7,742 bases of DNA. It comes from Roseimarinus sp035271585 (GTDB lineage: Bacteria; Bacteroidota; Bacteroidia; Bacteroidales; Prolixibacteraceae). Made by a program: the position numbers and the translations under genes. Positions 1 through 7,365 of this stretch are shown here, one piece after another (within the stretch, counting starts at the first letter, position 1; every line of letters begins with the position of its first letter). The notes below the pieces were generated by a model, which saw only the letters and a list, made by a program, of their open reading frames with translations, was not told where the DNA came from and ran no database searches. The stretch lies in NCBI GenBank assembly GCA_035271585.1, contig DATERL010000039.1, positions 1-7,742 on the forward strand, read 5' to 3'.

Positions 1-3000
1 AAATCGATGTCTTTTTGCGGTAAAATATCTTCAAGATTATCCAGTGTTTCAATTCCATAAAACTTATTCCTCAATGCTTTTCGGTTTTCCAATAATGAGT
101 ATATTTGCGCATCGAGCAGTTTAATATCGAATGGTTTGGTCAGGTAAATATCAGCTCCAGTTGATAATCCTTCAATTTGTTGATTGATTGTTTTGTTGGC
201 TGTAACCATCACAATGGGGATGTGCGAAGTTTCGAAATTTAGCCTTATCTCCTTACAAAAATCATAACCATTCATGTTTGGCATTTGAACATCGGTTAAA
301 ATGATATCGAGATTTATCTCTTTCGCTAATTTTAATCCGTCGAAGCCATCTGCTGCTGTATAAACTTTGAAATTCTTTTCAAAATGCCCAGCTAAATAAT
401 CCCTCAGCTCTCTGTCGTCTTCTACTACTAAAATACCAGGCAAATTATAGCGTTTTTTCTTTGAGTTGCTTAATATTTTTTCGCTAGGTTTAAGCTCGTC
501 TGTTGCTGATATTTTATATTTAATTATTATTTCATTTTCAGTGTAGCTTTCTTTATTAATAGGAATAAGAATGGTGAAAGTGGTTCCTTCTCCGAGATTT
601 GAATCCACACTAATTTTTCCATGGTGAATTTCAACCAGCTCTTTCACTATCGAAAGACCAATTCCGGTGCCTTGTTGATTGCGTTTTTTTGAATCATGGG
701 CTTTATAAAAACGGTCAAAAATTTTGCTCCTATCTATTGCTGATATTCCAATGCCATTGTCGCTTACCTTAAGTTGAAGGTTCTTTCTGCCTTCAATGGC
801 CATTTCTTCTAATTCAATGGAAATAACACCTTCGTTGTTAGAGAATTTTAGCGCATTTGATAAAAGGTTCCATAATATTTTTTCAATTATAGATAGGTCT
901 ATAAAACCAACTAAGTTGTCAACTGCTTTATATTTCAACTTAATTGATTCTTTTTCACATTCTTCTTTAAAAGCTTCAAAGCAATCTTTTATCACTTCAT
1001 TTATAACGGTTTCACTAACTTCTAAAGCATTTTGGTTTTGAGTTATTAGCCTAAAGTCAATTAAATCAGTAATTAATTTATACAGTCGTTTCGAGTTTCT
1101 TTTAATAATTTGCAGCTTGTTTGTTTGTTCCTCAGTAAGGTTTTCAGTATTCAACAAATCATTTACTGGTCCGTCAATAAGGGTTAAGGGAGTCTTTAAG
1201 TCGTGTGATATATTAGTAAAAAAGGCCAGTTTCTTTTCAGTGAGTTCATGCTCCTTTTGGATTCTTATTTCAGCTATTTCTTTTTCTTTAAATAACTCGA
1301 ACCTTTTCAGAAAGGCATAAATAGACAGGTACAATATGATGGAAAATAAAATGATGTAAGTTAAGTAAGCATACCAGCTTAGGTACCATGGTGCTTTAAT
1401 ATTTATGGTTAATTTTGTTGTGGTTGATGTCTGGCTTTTATCGGCGCTTTTAATTTCAAAGGTATAAGTGCCCGATGATAAATTGGTGTAGGTGGTGAAA
1501 TTTGTTTCTCCCTGATAAGTCCAGTTTTCTTCTAATCCTACAAGCCTATATTTGTAATTGTTATATTTCGAGAGGTTTTTATGTTTAGTGAAAAAATGAA
1601 TCGAGAATGAATTTTTATCATAGGGAAGAGTTATTTTCTTAGTTTCTTCCAAGGGCTCTGTCAAAAACTGTTTTTTTAGCGGGTTCCTGATGCTTTGGTT
1701 CTGAAAGGTAATGTCTGAAATTATAACTTCGGTGTAAGTTGTGTCGATAAAAAGTTTAGAAGGGTCAATGATGGTAAAGCCTGCCAATGAGCCAAATGCA
1801 ATTCTACCATCGGGCAATGAAGCTGAGGCCATTCCATGAAATTCATTAGCCGGTAGTCCATCTCTGTGGTTGAAATTCATTATTTCCGATGTTTTTGTGT
1901 CGAATCGGCAAATACCCGAAATGGTGCTAATCCATAAATAACGGTCATCGGTCGATTCGATTCTCAGCATTGTGTTTGAAGGCAGTCCATTTTTAACCGA
2001 CCATTTTTTAATGAAATTGCCATCGGGCGATGCAACAATTAGCCCGTCCGAAGAGGAAGTAATCCAGTAATTACCAGTTCTATCCTGGTAAAAATCGGTT
2101 ATTGTGCAATTGAGTTTAGCGTTCAATTGAGTTAATTTGTTTTCCAGCACATTGTCGTTCCAGTTAACATTAAATAATCCCATATTTGAGATTACCGCCA
2201 ATAGTTCGCCTTGTTGATTTCTTCTTAACGAATTCAGCAAACAATAGGTGATGTTACTGCCTTTGTTGTATAATTCAAATGTGGTGGCTGTTTCGGTGCT
2301 TTTGTCAAAATTTAAAAGTATTTGAGAATGAAATTGAGTGAGTATAATCATATTGTTATTGCTGACGTCTTCTAAACCAACAATTTGTTGCATCTCATTG
2401 GCTTCGTTGCTGCACGGGTGATACTTTTTTATAAGTTGATAGTTAGAATTGTATTTTCCTAAAAGCCCATCGTAAGTACCTATCCAAATATTCTGGTCGC
2501 TATCAACACTCATTGCTGTAACTTTTGTGCCATTCAATTCAGACCTTAATTTTTCGCTCGAAAGGTTTACGAATTGTTTTGAATCTTTGTCCCATTCCGA
2601 AAAGCCATAATTTGTTCCAAAATAGCTCAGCGGTCCTTTCACAAAAACAGAAACCCCTTCGTTAGCTACCAAAGAGTTTTTATTCCCCTTTTCAGGTAAA
2701 ATGTTTTGGAATAAAAGGTTGTCGGGCAGCATACAGGTTAAGCCTGCTCCAAAACTTGCCAGCCAAATTTCATTGTTCTTACCGATAAGTATATCGTAGA
2801 TGCTATTACTATTAATCGATTCATTTGAGCTTTTGTTTCTTCCCAGTATTCTTGAAAATTTAAGTTCATTATCTAAAATTATGATTCCGTTACCATCGGT
2901 TGCCATCCAAATTTCATTTCCAACCTTTGTTATCTTTTTCAAAAAGAAGTGGTTATTGATGTTCACTTCATTAATAAGGCCATTTTCTGCAATGGTAAAC

Positions 3001-3644
3001 ACTTGTCCATTAAATAGGCTAACGAAAAGTTTATCGTCGATTTTGCATAGCTGGGCTGCTGGTTTATTTTTTAAATAAGACGAGCTTACTGTTTTAATAT
3101 CGTTTTGATGATTGTAAAGAAATACGCCATCATAGCTTTTGCTTATCCACAAACCTTCTTTGGAAATACAAAAATCCGAGATGTCATCCTCAGCTAATAC
3201 TTTAACAGCTTTATTATCAACTATTTTATAAATGACAGACACCATTAAAAAGTAGATTGTGCCGTGGGCCTCTTCTATTTTTGAAATATACCCTTCAACA
3301 ACAAGCTCGAAAAAATCTGTGATGCGATTGTATTTAAAGAGACCTTGATTGGTCCCAACCCAAAGCGTTTTTTTTGAATCATAATGAAGGTGAATAATCC
3401 CAATTCCAGATAATTCGCTATAACAATTAAAATCTTTTCCATCGTATTGGGCAATACCATTATTTGTCCCAATCCATACATATCCATATTCATCCTGAGC
3501 CAAACAGGTGGTAATGTTTCTTGGTAGTCCGTCAATTTCGGTGAAATGTAAGTAACGTTCCTGGTTGGCCGAAGAGCAGTTCAGCGATTGAATGAATAGC
3601 ACAGTGAATAAAATATATCCCAATATGAGCTTCGTAACATTCAT
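1..3644 (-). CDS. Hybrid two-component system sensor/regulator (HTCS), C-terminus cut by window edge
   Basis: This frame is open from an ATG at 3644-3642 to base 1 (1214 codons, no stop). It begins MNVTKLILGYILF, a hydrophobic signal sequence. The periplasmic sensor spans about residues 35-680 and carries Reg_prop beta-propeller motifs with Trp at 57 (VWIGTNNGI), 95 (LWVGTNQGL), 246, 294, 387 (IWIGTYDGL), 527 and 571, as expected for two seven-bladed propellers. A Y_Y_Y domain follows (about 690-750, with YKYRLVGLEENW), then one membrane helix (about 753-780). The histidine kinase has its H-box at His814 (NISHDLKTPL), N-box Asn930, G1 Asp962 (SDNGIGIS) and G2 at about 992 (GTGIGLS). The receiver has Glu1075-Asp1077, phospho-acceptor Asp1118 (LTDVQMPNMNGYD) and Lys1170 (LTKPF). 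All key residues are intact. Family members end in an AraC-type HTH, which must lie beyond base 1. By family knowledge it binds an oligosaccharide in the periplasm and activates glycan-use genes. The divergent glycosidase operon is the likely target (inference). Confidence 0.96.
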   Translation of the reverse strand, partial: MNVTKLILGYILFTVLFIQSLNCSSANQERYLHFTEIDGLPRNITTCLAQDEYGYVWIGTNNGIAQYDGKDFNCYSELSGIGIIHLHYDSKKTLWVGTNQGLFKYNRITDFFELVVEGYISKIEEAHGTIYFLMVSVIYKIVDNKAVKVLAEDDISDFCISKEGLWISKSYDGVFLYNHQNDIKTVSSSYLKNKPAAQLCKIDDKLFVSLFNGQVFTIAENGLINEVNINNHFFLKKITKVGNEIWMATDGNGIIILDNELKFSRILGRNKSSNESINSNSIYDILIGKNNEIWLASFGAGLTCMLPDNLLFQNILPEKGNKNSLVANEGVSVFVKGPLSYFGTNYGFSEWDKDSKQFVNLSSEKLRSELNGTKVTAMSVDSDQNIWIGTYDGLLGKYNSNYQLIKKYHPCSNEANEMQQIVGLEDVSNNNMIILTQFHSQILLNFDKSTETATTFELYNKGSNITYCLLNSLRRNQQGELLAVISNMGLFNVNWNDNVLENKLTQLNAKLNCTITDFYQDRTGNYWITSSSDGLIVASPDGNFIKKWSVKNGLPSNTMLRIESTDDRYLWISTISGICRFDTKTSEIMNFNHRDGLPANEFHGMASASLPDGRIAFGSLAGFTIIDPSKLFIDTTYTEVIISDITFQNQSIRNPLKKQFLTEPLEETKKITLPYDKNSFSIHFFTKHKNLSKYNNYKYRLVGLEENWTYQGETNFTTYTNLSSGTYTFEIKSADKSQTSTTTKLTINIKAPWYLSWYAYLTYIILFSIILYLSIYAFLKRFELFKEKEIAEIRIQKEHELTEKKLAFFTNISHDLKTPLTLIDGPVNDLLNTENLTEEQTNKLQIIKRNSKRLYKLITDLIDFRLITQNQNALEVSETVINEVIKDCFEAFKEECEKESIKLKYKAVDNLVGFIDLSIIEKILWNLLSNALKFSNNEGVISIELEEMAIEGRKNLQLKVSDNGIGISAIDRSKIFDRFYKAHDSKKRNQQGTGIGLSIVKELVEIHHGKISVDSNLGEGTTFTILIPINKESYTENEIIIKYKISATDELKPSEKILSNSKKKRYNLPGILVVEDDRELRDYLAGHFEKNFKVYTAADGFDGLKLAKEINLDIILTDVQMPNMNGYDFCKEIRLNFETSHIPIVMVTANKTINQQIEGLSTGADIYLTKPFDIKLLDAQIYSLLENRKALRNKFYGIETLDNLEDILPQKDID

Positions 3645-3648
3645 AAAT

Positions 3649-3659
3649 TCAAATGTATA
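3649..3659. repeat. 11-bp direct repeat, copy 1 (TCAAATGTATA)
   Basis: TCAAATGTATA occurs here and again, identical, at 3726-3736, 77 bp away. Both copies contain the TACATTTG box on the minus strand, so the repeat may be a duplicated promoter core or a pair of regulator sites. AT-rich composition makes chance partly responsible. Confidence 0.5.
3650..3657 (-). promoter_or_regulatory. Promoter-like -7 box (TACATTTG) next to HTCS start
   Basis: On the minus strand this reads TACATTTG, matching the Bacteroidota TANNTTTG element. It sits only 5 bp from the HTCS start codon, so a transcript from it would begin at or about the ATG and have almost no leader. No clear TTTG element is seen at the usual distance upstream. 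It is a weak candidate beside the distal copy at 3727-3734. Confidence 0.3.
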
Positions 3660-3704
3660 TATTTTCAACCGTTTTTAAAGGTCTAATATATGCAAATTTA
3701 ACAA

Positions 3705-3722
3705 AGTTCGGCAAAGCGAACT
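3705..3722. repeat. Inverted repeat AGTTCG-N6-CGAACT
   Basis: Perfect 6-bp arms AGTTCG and CGAACT flank the 6-nt spacer GCAAAG. It is distinctly more GC-rich than the surrounding DNA. If the HTCS transcript starts near 3720, this would form a small hairpin at its extreme 5' end. Alternatively it is a dyad operator. It has no U-tract on either strand, so it is not a convincing terminator. Confidence 0.45.
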
Positions 3723-3725
3723 CAC

Positions 3726-3736
3726 TCAAATGTATA
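3726..3736. repeat. 11-bp direct repeat, copy 2 (TCAAATGTATA)
   Basis: This is the second identical copy of the 11-mer at 3649-3659, in the same orientation. It overlaps the distal promoter-like box of the HTCS gene. Confidence 0.5.
3727..3734 (-). promoter_or_regulatory. Promoter-like -7 box (TACATTTG) for HTCS, distal copy
   Basis: The minus strand reads TACATTTG, a match to TANNTTTG. A TTTA lies about 16 bp upstream, a poor counterpart of the TTTG -33 element. Transcription from here would begin near 3720 and give a leader of about 75 nt, more usual than the proximal box would give. The start site is predicted from consensus only. Confidence 0.4.
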
Positions 3737-3755
3737 CCCTTTGTAAACATTAAAG

Positions 3756-3773
3756 CATTATTTTATAATAATG
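3756..3773. repeat. Inverted repeat CATTATT-TTAT-AATAATG
   Basis: Perfect 7-bp arms flank a 4-nt loop in the middle of the divergent region, just before the tandem 9-bp repeats. It could be a dimeric regulator site. It is composed almost entirely of A and T, so chance is a real alternative. Confidence 0.45.
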
Positions 3774-3776
3774 ATA

Positions 3777-3803
3777 GGATTTTAAAGATTTTAGAGATTT
3801 CTC
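3777..3803 (+). repeat. Three tandem 9-bp repeats upstream of the operon promoter
   Basis: The three units are GGATTTTAA (3777-3785), AGATTTTAG (3786-3794) and AGATTTCTC (3795-3803). They share the core RGATTTY at an exact 9-bp period. They end 26 bp before the TAGCTTTG box, roughly at -40 to -66 of the predicted transcript start, where an activator would act. This is a candidate operator for the divergent HTCS or another activator (inference). AraC-type sites are often spaced about two helical turns apart, so a 9-bp period is not a textbook match. Confidence 0.45.
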
Positions 3804-3829
3804 GAAAGGTGAATGAGAACAATTGAATA

Positions 3830-3837
3830 TAGCTTTG
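3830..3837 (+). promoter_or_regulatory. Promoter -7 box (TAGCTTTG) for the glycosidase operon
   Basis: TAGCTTTG is a full match to the Bacteroidota -7 element TANNTTTG, 31 bp before the GH39 start codon. This predicts transcription from about 3842-3845 and a short leader of roughly 25 nt. No good TTTG -33 element is seen at the proper distance, which fits a promoter dependent on an activator. No Shine-Dalgarno sequence is present before the ATG. The leader is A-rich, as usual in this phylum. Confidence 0.5.
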
Positions 3838-3868
3838 TAATGAAAGTTAAACCTAAAAATATAAATTG

Positions 3869-5452
3869 ATGATAAAAATAGCCCGTTTGATCCTAATCCT
3901 TTCTGTTTGTTTTATAGTTGCTCCGGTTATGGCGCAAACTTCGAAAACCAACGAAAGGGTAATCAATATTAATTTTAGTAAAGAAAACGGCCCGTTGAAT
4001 ACCATGTTCAACGAATGCGTGGGAGCCGGGCGCGCCAACGAAGGACTCCGTGCCGACTGGCAGGAGCAATTGGCCTACGTCAAAAAAGAATGCGGTTTTC
4101 GTTACATTCGTTTCCATGGTCTTTTAACCGATGACATGGGTGTTTACAAAGAAGATAGCAATGGAAACGCGCAATACAACTATATGTATGTTGATGCATT
4201 GTTCGACTATTTACTTAGTATTGACATGATACCTTTTGTTGAATTGGGTTTTATGCCCAATGCATTGGCAAGCGGAGAGGAAACTATTTTTTGGTGGAAA
4301 GGTAACGTAACACCTCCTAAAGATTACAATAAGTGGGGAGCATTAGTTCAAAATTTAGTACAGCATTTTACCGATCGTTATGGCGAGGACGAAGTTGAAA
4401 AATGGTATTTCGAAGTTTGGAACGAACCCAACCTTTCACCTGGTTTTTGGACTGGAACAATGGACGATTATTTCAAATTATATGAATACAGCGCCAGAGC
4501 AGTTAAAAAAGTAAATGCCGATTATCCGGTAGGTGGACCCGGTACAGCTGGTGCTGCATGGGAAACCGAAATGATTGATTTCTGTGTGAAAAATAAAGTG
4601 CCTTTAGATTTTATCAGTACTCACTCTTACGGAGTTAACCAAGGCTATCTCGATGAGCATGGAAATTCGGGTACAGTATTAGCACCTCAGGAATTTGCGG
4701 TTAGTGGCGATGTGCTTCAATCGCGCAAAGAAATAGCAGCATCATCCATGCCCGATTTAGAATTGCACTATACCGAATGGAGCGCCTCTTATACACCATC
4801 GGATCCCATTCACGATAGCTATCACGAAGCTTCTTATGTATTGCAAAAACTCAAACAGGTTGGCGATGCGGTTCAGTCGATGTCGTATTGGGTATTTACC
4901 GATATTTTTGAAGAGTCGGCTCCACGCTTTACTCCATTTCATGGCGGTTTTGGGATGTTGAATACTCAGGGAATCAATAAACCTGTTTTTTATGCCTACC
5001 AGTTCCTTAATAAGTTAGGTAATATTGAATTGGTCAATAACGATAAAATGTCATGGGCAACCAAAGATTCAAAGGGGAATATTCAAGTATTGGCCTACGA
5101 TTTCACCCATACCCATCCCGGTGATTCGGTGAATAACCAAGTTTACTATATCCGCGATTTGCCTTCAAAGTCAAAAGGGAAACTTAAAATAGCTATTGCT
5201 GATGTACCTGAAGGCAACTATGCCTTAGAAATTTATAAAGTTGGATATCGTTGCAACGATGTTTATACAAATTATTATGATTTAGGTCGACCCAATCAGC
5301 TTTCAAAAATTCAGGTTGAAAAGCTTAAAAAAATCAACGATGGTTCTCCGCTTATAGCTGATATCGTAAAGGTTGGCAAGAAGAAAGTATTCATAAGAGA
5401 ATTAGATATTCGTGAAAACGATGTTTACTTATTGAGTTTGGTGAGGCTTTAA
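3869..5452 (+). CDS. GH39 family glycosidase, probable beta-xylosidase, exported
   Basis: The protein has 527 residues, close to the roughly 500 usual for GH39 beta-xylosidases. I start at ATG 3869. A TTG directly before it (3866) keeps the frame but is a less likely start. Residues 1-22 form a signal peptide with likely cleavage VMA|Q, and no lipobox is present. A TIM barrel spans about 40-385, and a beta-rich domain typical of the family follows. The acid/base is Glu186 in FEVWNEPNL. The nucleophile is Glu303 in HYTEWSASYTP. Their separation of 117 residues equals that of Glu160 and Glu277 in the Thermoanaerobacterium GH39 beta-xylosidase. The stretch CVGAGRANEGLRADW (about 50-65) is also GH39-like. 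By family it releases xylose from non-reducing ends with retention. With no anchor and no T9SS tail it is probably periplasmic (inference). It is first in the operon and 16 bp before the next gene. Another GH39 specificity cannot be excluded. Confidence 0.9.
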   Translation: MIKIARLILILSVCFIVAPVMAQTSKTNERVININFSKENGPLNTMFNECVGAGRANEGLRADWQEQLAYVKKECGFRYIRFHGLLTDDMGVYKEDSNGNAQYNYMYVDALFDYLLSIDMIPFVELGFMPNALASGEETIFWWKGNVTPPKDYNKWGALVQNLVQHFTDRYGEDEVEKWYFEVWNEPNLSPGFWTGTMDDYFKLYEYSARAVKKVNADYPVGGPGTAGAAWETEMIDFCVKNKVPLDFISTHSYGVNQGYLDEHGNSGTVLAPQEFAVSGDVLQSRKEIAASSMPDLELHYTEWSASYTPSDPIHDSYHEASYVLQKLKQVGDAVQSMSYWVFTDIFEESAPRFTPFHGGFGMLNTQGINKPVFYAYQFLNKLGNIELVNNDKMSWATKDSKGNIQVLAYDFTHTHPGDSVNNQVYYIRDLPSKSKGKLKIAIADVPEGNYALEIYKVGYRCNDVYTNYYDLGRPNQLSKIQVEKLKKINDGSPLIADIVKVGKKKVFIRELDIRENDVYLLSLVRL

Positions 5453-5468
5453 TATTCAAACATAAAAT

Positions 5469-7352
5469 ATGATTAAAAAATATGTTTTTGTAATAGCATT
5501 GTGTATTTCATTGATAAATGCCTTTGCACAGGATGTGACCATAACCGTTAACGCAAATCAAAACAAACGTGCAGTATCACCCTATATTTATGGGCGTAAC
5601 AATACATTTGACCAGCCTGCTCAATTTTATAAAGATGCTGGGTTGCGTTTTGCACGCATGAACGGTGGTAATAATGCAACAAAATACAATTGGCGAAAAA
5701 AAATATCGAGCCACCCCGACTGGTATAATAATGTTTACGCCAATAATTGGGATAAAACATCACTTGATATAGCTAAAGACCATCCTGAAATGCAAGCTAT
5801 GTGGGCTTTTCAGTTATTGGGAAGGGTTGCATCTAGCACCGAATATAATTTTAACGACTGGGGCTACAATAATTCTAATTGGTGGCAGGGAGTGGGTCAG
5901 AACCTTGCTGGTGGAGGCGTTCCAAACGAAGCCAATCCCAATGGTAAGGCATTAGTCGAAGGCGACATTGACCTTTACACCGAAAAATGGCCTGCCGATT
6001 CCACAGTTGGAATCTTGAATCATTGGTTTGGCTCCAGTGGTATTGGGTTAGATAAAAAACAATTTCTATACTGGAGTATGGATAACGAAGCGGATGTGTG
6101 GAACGGAACCCACGATGATGTAATGTCGGATGGACTGTTACCTGCGTCTGAATTTATGGCTAATTATATCGAAATAGCTAAAAAAGCCCGTACCTTATTT
6201 CCCGAAATCAAAATTTGTGGTCCGGTTACTACCAGCGAATGGCAATGGTTTAAATGGGGTGAAGAAAGTTTAAAAATAGATGGGAAATACTATTGTTGGT
6301 TGGAGTATTTCATTAAACGATGTGCAGATGAAGAAAAGGCTTCGGGTATTAGAGTGCTTGATGTTTTTGACATCCATCATTACCCCTATGCTCCTGCAAA
6401 TTCGGATGCACTTCAAAACCACCGTGCTTTTTACGACAAAACTTACGTTTACCCTGGGGCAAATGGTATAAAAACCATTAATGGTGGTTGGGATAATGCG
6501 CAGAATAAAGAATATATATTCTTACGTATTAATGAGTGGCTTGATAAGCACTATGGCGAAAACCATGGCATTACACTTGGACTTAGCGAGTGGAGCCCTG
6601 GCCCTGACGAGCCAAACCTTGCCTCAGTTATTTATGCCACACACCTTGGCACGTTTGCCAATAATGGAGTTGAATACTTTACACCATGGAATTGGTTTAC
6701 AGGAATGTGGGAATCGTTGCACCTTTTTAGTCGATATGCAAGAGATTATAGTGTTTCAAGTATTTCATCGCTCGAAAAAACGGTGTCGGCTTATACAACA
6801 GTTAACGAAACTGCAGACTCCATTACCGTAATCGTTGTGAATAGAGATATGAAAGCTGAACAAAATGTAACTGTTAACCTGAATGATTTCGCAATTGAAG
6901 ATGGCTTATATCGAGCCTTGCAATTGTCTTCATTGCCAGCCAACGAAACTTTTAAATCGCATGACAAAAATGCTTTAAAAGAAAAAGCTGCTAATGTACA
7001 ATCAAACTCTTTCACAATTACCGTTCCTGCACTTTCAACAACAGCCGTATTAATTCCTTCTGTAGCTACTATTACTGGTGAAAATGATTTTAATAGATTG
7101 AATAATACAATGATAATCTATCCTAATCCGGTGGCTAATCAACTCTCAATTCGTTTGAATTCAGAAATAGACGAAAATTGTCAAGTCCATATTTTTGATA
7201 GGGTAGGCATGCGAATTAAATCATTACAGATTAAATGCGACGGAAACAATATGCTAATTGTCGATGTGTCATCGTTAAGCGAAGGGTTCTATTTTATTTC
7301 TGCGAATAACAATCAATGTATTGAAACAAAGTCTTTTATAGTGGCGCGATAA
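5469..7352 (+). CDS. GH44-like endo-glycanase with T9SS type A sorting tail
   Basis: The protein has 627 residues and starts MIKKYVFVIALC, a signal peptide with likely cleavage AFA|Q at residues 20/21. The catalytic region (about 25-430) resembles GH44: FARMNGGNNATKYNW (61-75) near the start, DVFDIHHYP (about 298), probable acid/base Glu207 in YWSMDNEADVW, and probable nucleophile Glu374 in LGLSEWSPG. The spacing of 167 residues is close to the 173 of Clostridium thermocellum Cel44A (Glu186, Glu359). A beta-sandwich follows (about 435-535). The last 79 residues (from IIYPNP at 549, ending KSFIVAR) are a Por_Secre_tail/TIGR04183-type sorting domain, so the enzyme should cross the outer membrane by the T9SS and be released or surface-attached. 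Known GH44 enzymes cut beta-1,4-glucans including xyloglucan, and some act on mannan or xylan. The exact substrate here is unknown. The family call rests on motif recall, so a related clan GH-A family is the alternative. Confidence 0.78.
   Translation: MIKKYVFVIALCISLINAFAQDVTITVNANQNKRAVSPYIYGRNNTFDQPAQFYKDAGLRFARMNGGNNATKYNWRKKISSHPDWYNNVYANNWDKTSLDIAKDHPEMQAMWAFQLLGRVASSTEYNFNDWGYNNSNWWQGVGQNLAGGGVPNEANPNGKALVEGDIDLYTEKWPADSTVGILNHWFGSSGIGLDKKQFLYWSMDNEADVWNGTHDDVMSDGLLPASEFMANYIEIAKKARTLFPEIKICGPVTTSEWQWFKWGEESLKIDGKYYCWLEYFIKRCADEEKASGIRVLDVFDIHHYPYAPANSDALQNHRAFYDKTYVYPGANGIKTINGGWDNAQNKEYIFLRINEWLDKHYGENHGITLGLSEWSPGPDEPNLASVIYATHLGTFANNGVEYFTPWNWFTGMWESLHLFSRYARDYSVSSISSLEKTVSAYTTVNETADSITVIVVNRDMKAEQNVTVNLNDFAIEDGLYRALQLSSLPANETFKSHDKNALKEKAANVQSNSFTITVPALSTTAVLIPSVATITGENDFNRLNNTMIIYPNPVANQLSIRLNSEIDENCQVHIFDRVGMRIKSLQIKCDGNNMLIVDVSSLSEGFYFISANNNQCIETKSFIVAR
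7110..7349 (+). other. T9SS type A C-terminal sorting domain within the GH44-like gene
   Basis: This covers residues 548-627 of the upstream-listed enzyme. Diagnostic features are YPNPV at the domain start, the middle strand VHIFDRVGMRI, the SSLSEGFYFI motif and a basic C-terminal strand. Tails of this class direct proteins to the type IX translocon and are removed when the protein is released or attached to lipopolysaccharide. Neither neighbouring glycosidase shows such a tail in the part visible. Confidence 0.9.
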
Positions 7353-7365
7353 TAATAATTAGAAT

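Larger units (their letters stand above)
3645..3868. promoter_or_regulatory. Divergent intergenic regulatory region between HTCS and glycosidase operon
   Basis: This is a very AT-rich 224-bp gap between two genes transcribed away from each other, so it must hold the promoters for both. No plausible coding sequence lies in it. It contains TANNTTTG-like boxes in both directions, a repeated 11-mer, three tandem 9-bp repeats and two inverted repeats, each listed separately. HTCS proteins commonly bind upstream of the operons they regulate, so this is the natural place for the operator, but no binding can be shown from sequence alone. Confidence 0.85.

Noticed and set aside
796..3078. Short plus-strand frames at 796-1041, 1117-1320 and 2800-3078
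   Set aside because: They are antisense to the HTCS gene, whose frame shows conserved kinase and propeller motifs throughout. The plus-strand products have no recognisable features.
3735..3743. TACCCTTTG as a plus-strand promoter box
   Set aside because: It has three bases rather than two between TA and TTTG. It is also far from the GH39 start compared with the full match at 3830.
3866..3868. TTG as the start codon of the GH39 gene
   Set aside because: An ATG follows immediately at 3869. It gives a normal signal peptide (MIKIARLI) and is the more probable start.
4021..4080. Locally GC-rich stretch with the 8-bp palindrome GGCGCGCC at 4029-4036
   Set aside because: It encodes the conserved GAGRANEGLRADW segment, and Gly, Ala and Arg codons explain the composition. 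No sign of insertion.
3893..4942. Short minus-strand frames inside the GH39 gene (3893-4117, 4757-4942)
   Set aside because: They overlap conserved GH39 coding sequence including the nucleophile region and look like chance openings.
5453..5468. Possible terminator or promoter between the GH39 and GH44-like genes
   Set aside because: The gap is only 16 bp, with no hairpin, T-run or promoter box. Co-transcription is the simpler reading.
6474..6485. Perfect 12-bp palindrome ACCATTAATGGT
   Set aside because: It lies inside the GH44-like coding region with no partner or context, so it is most likely chance.
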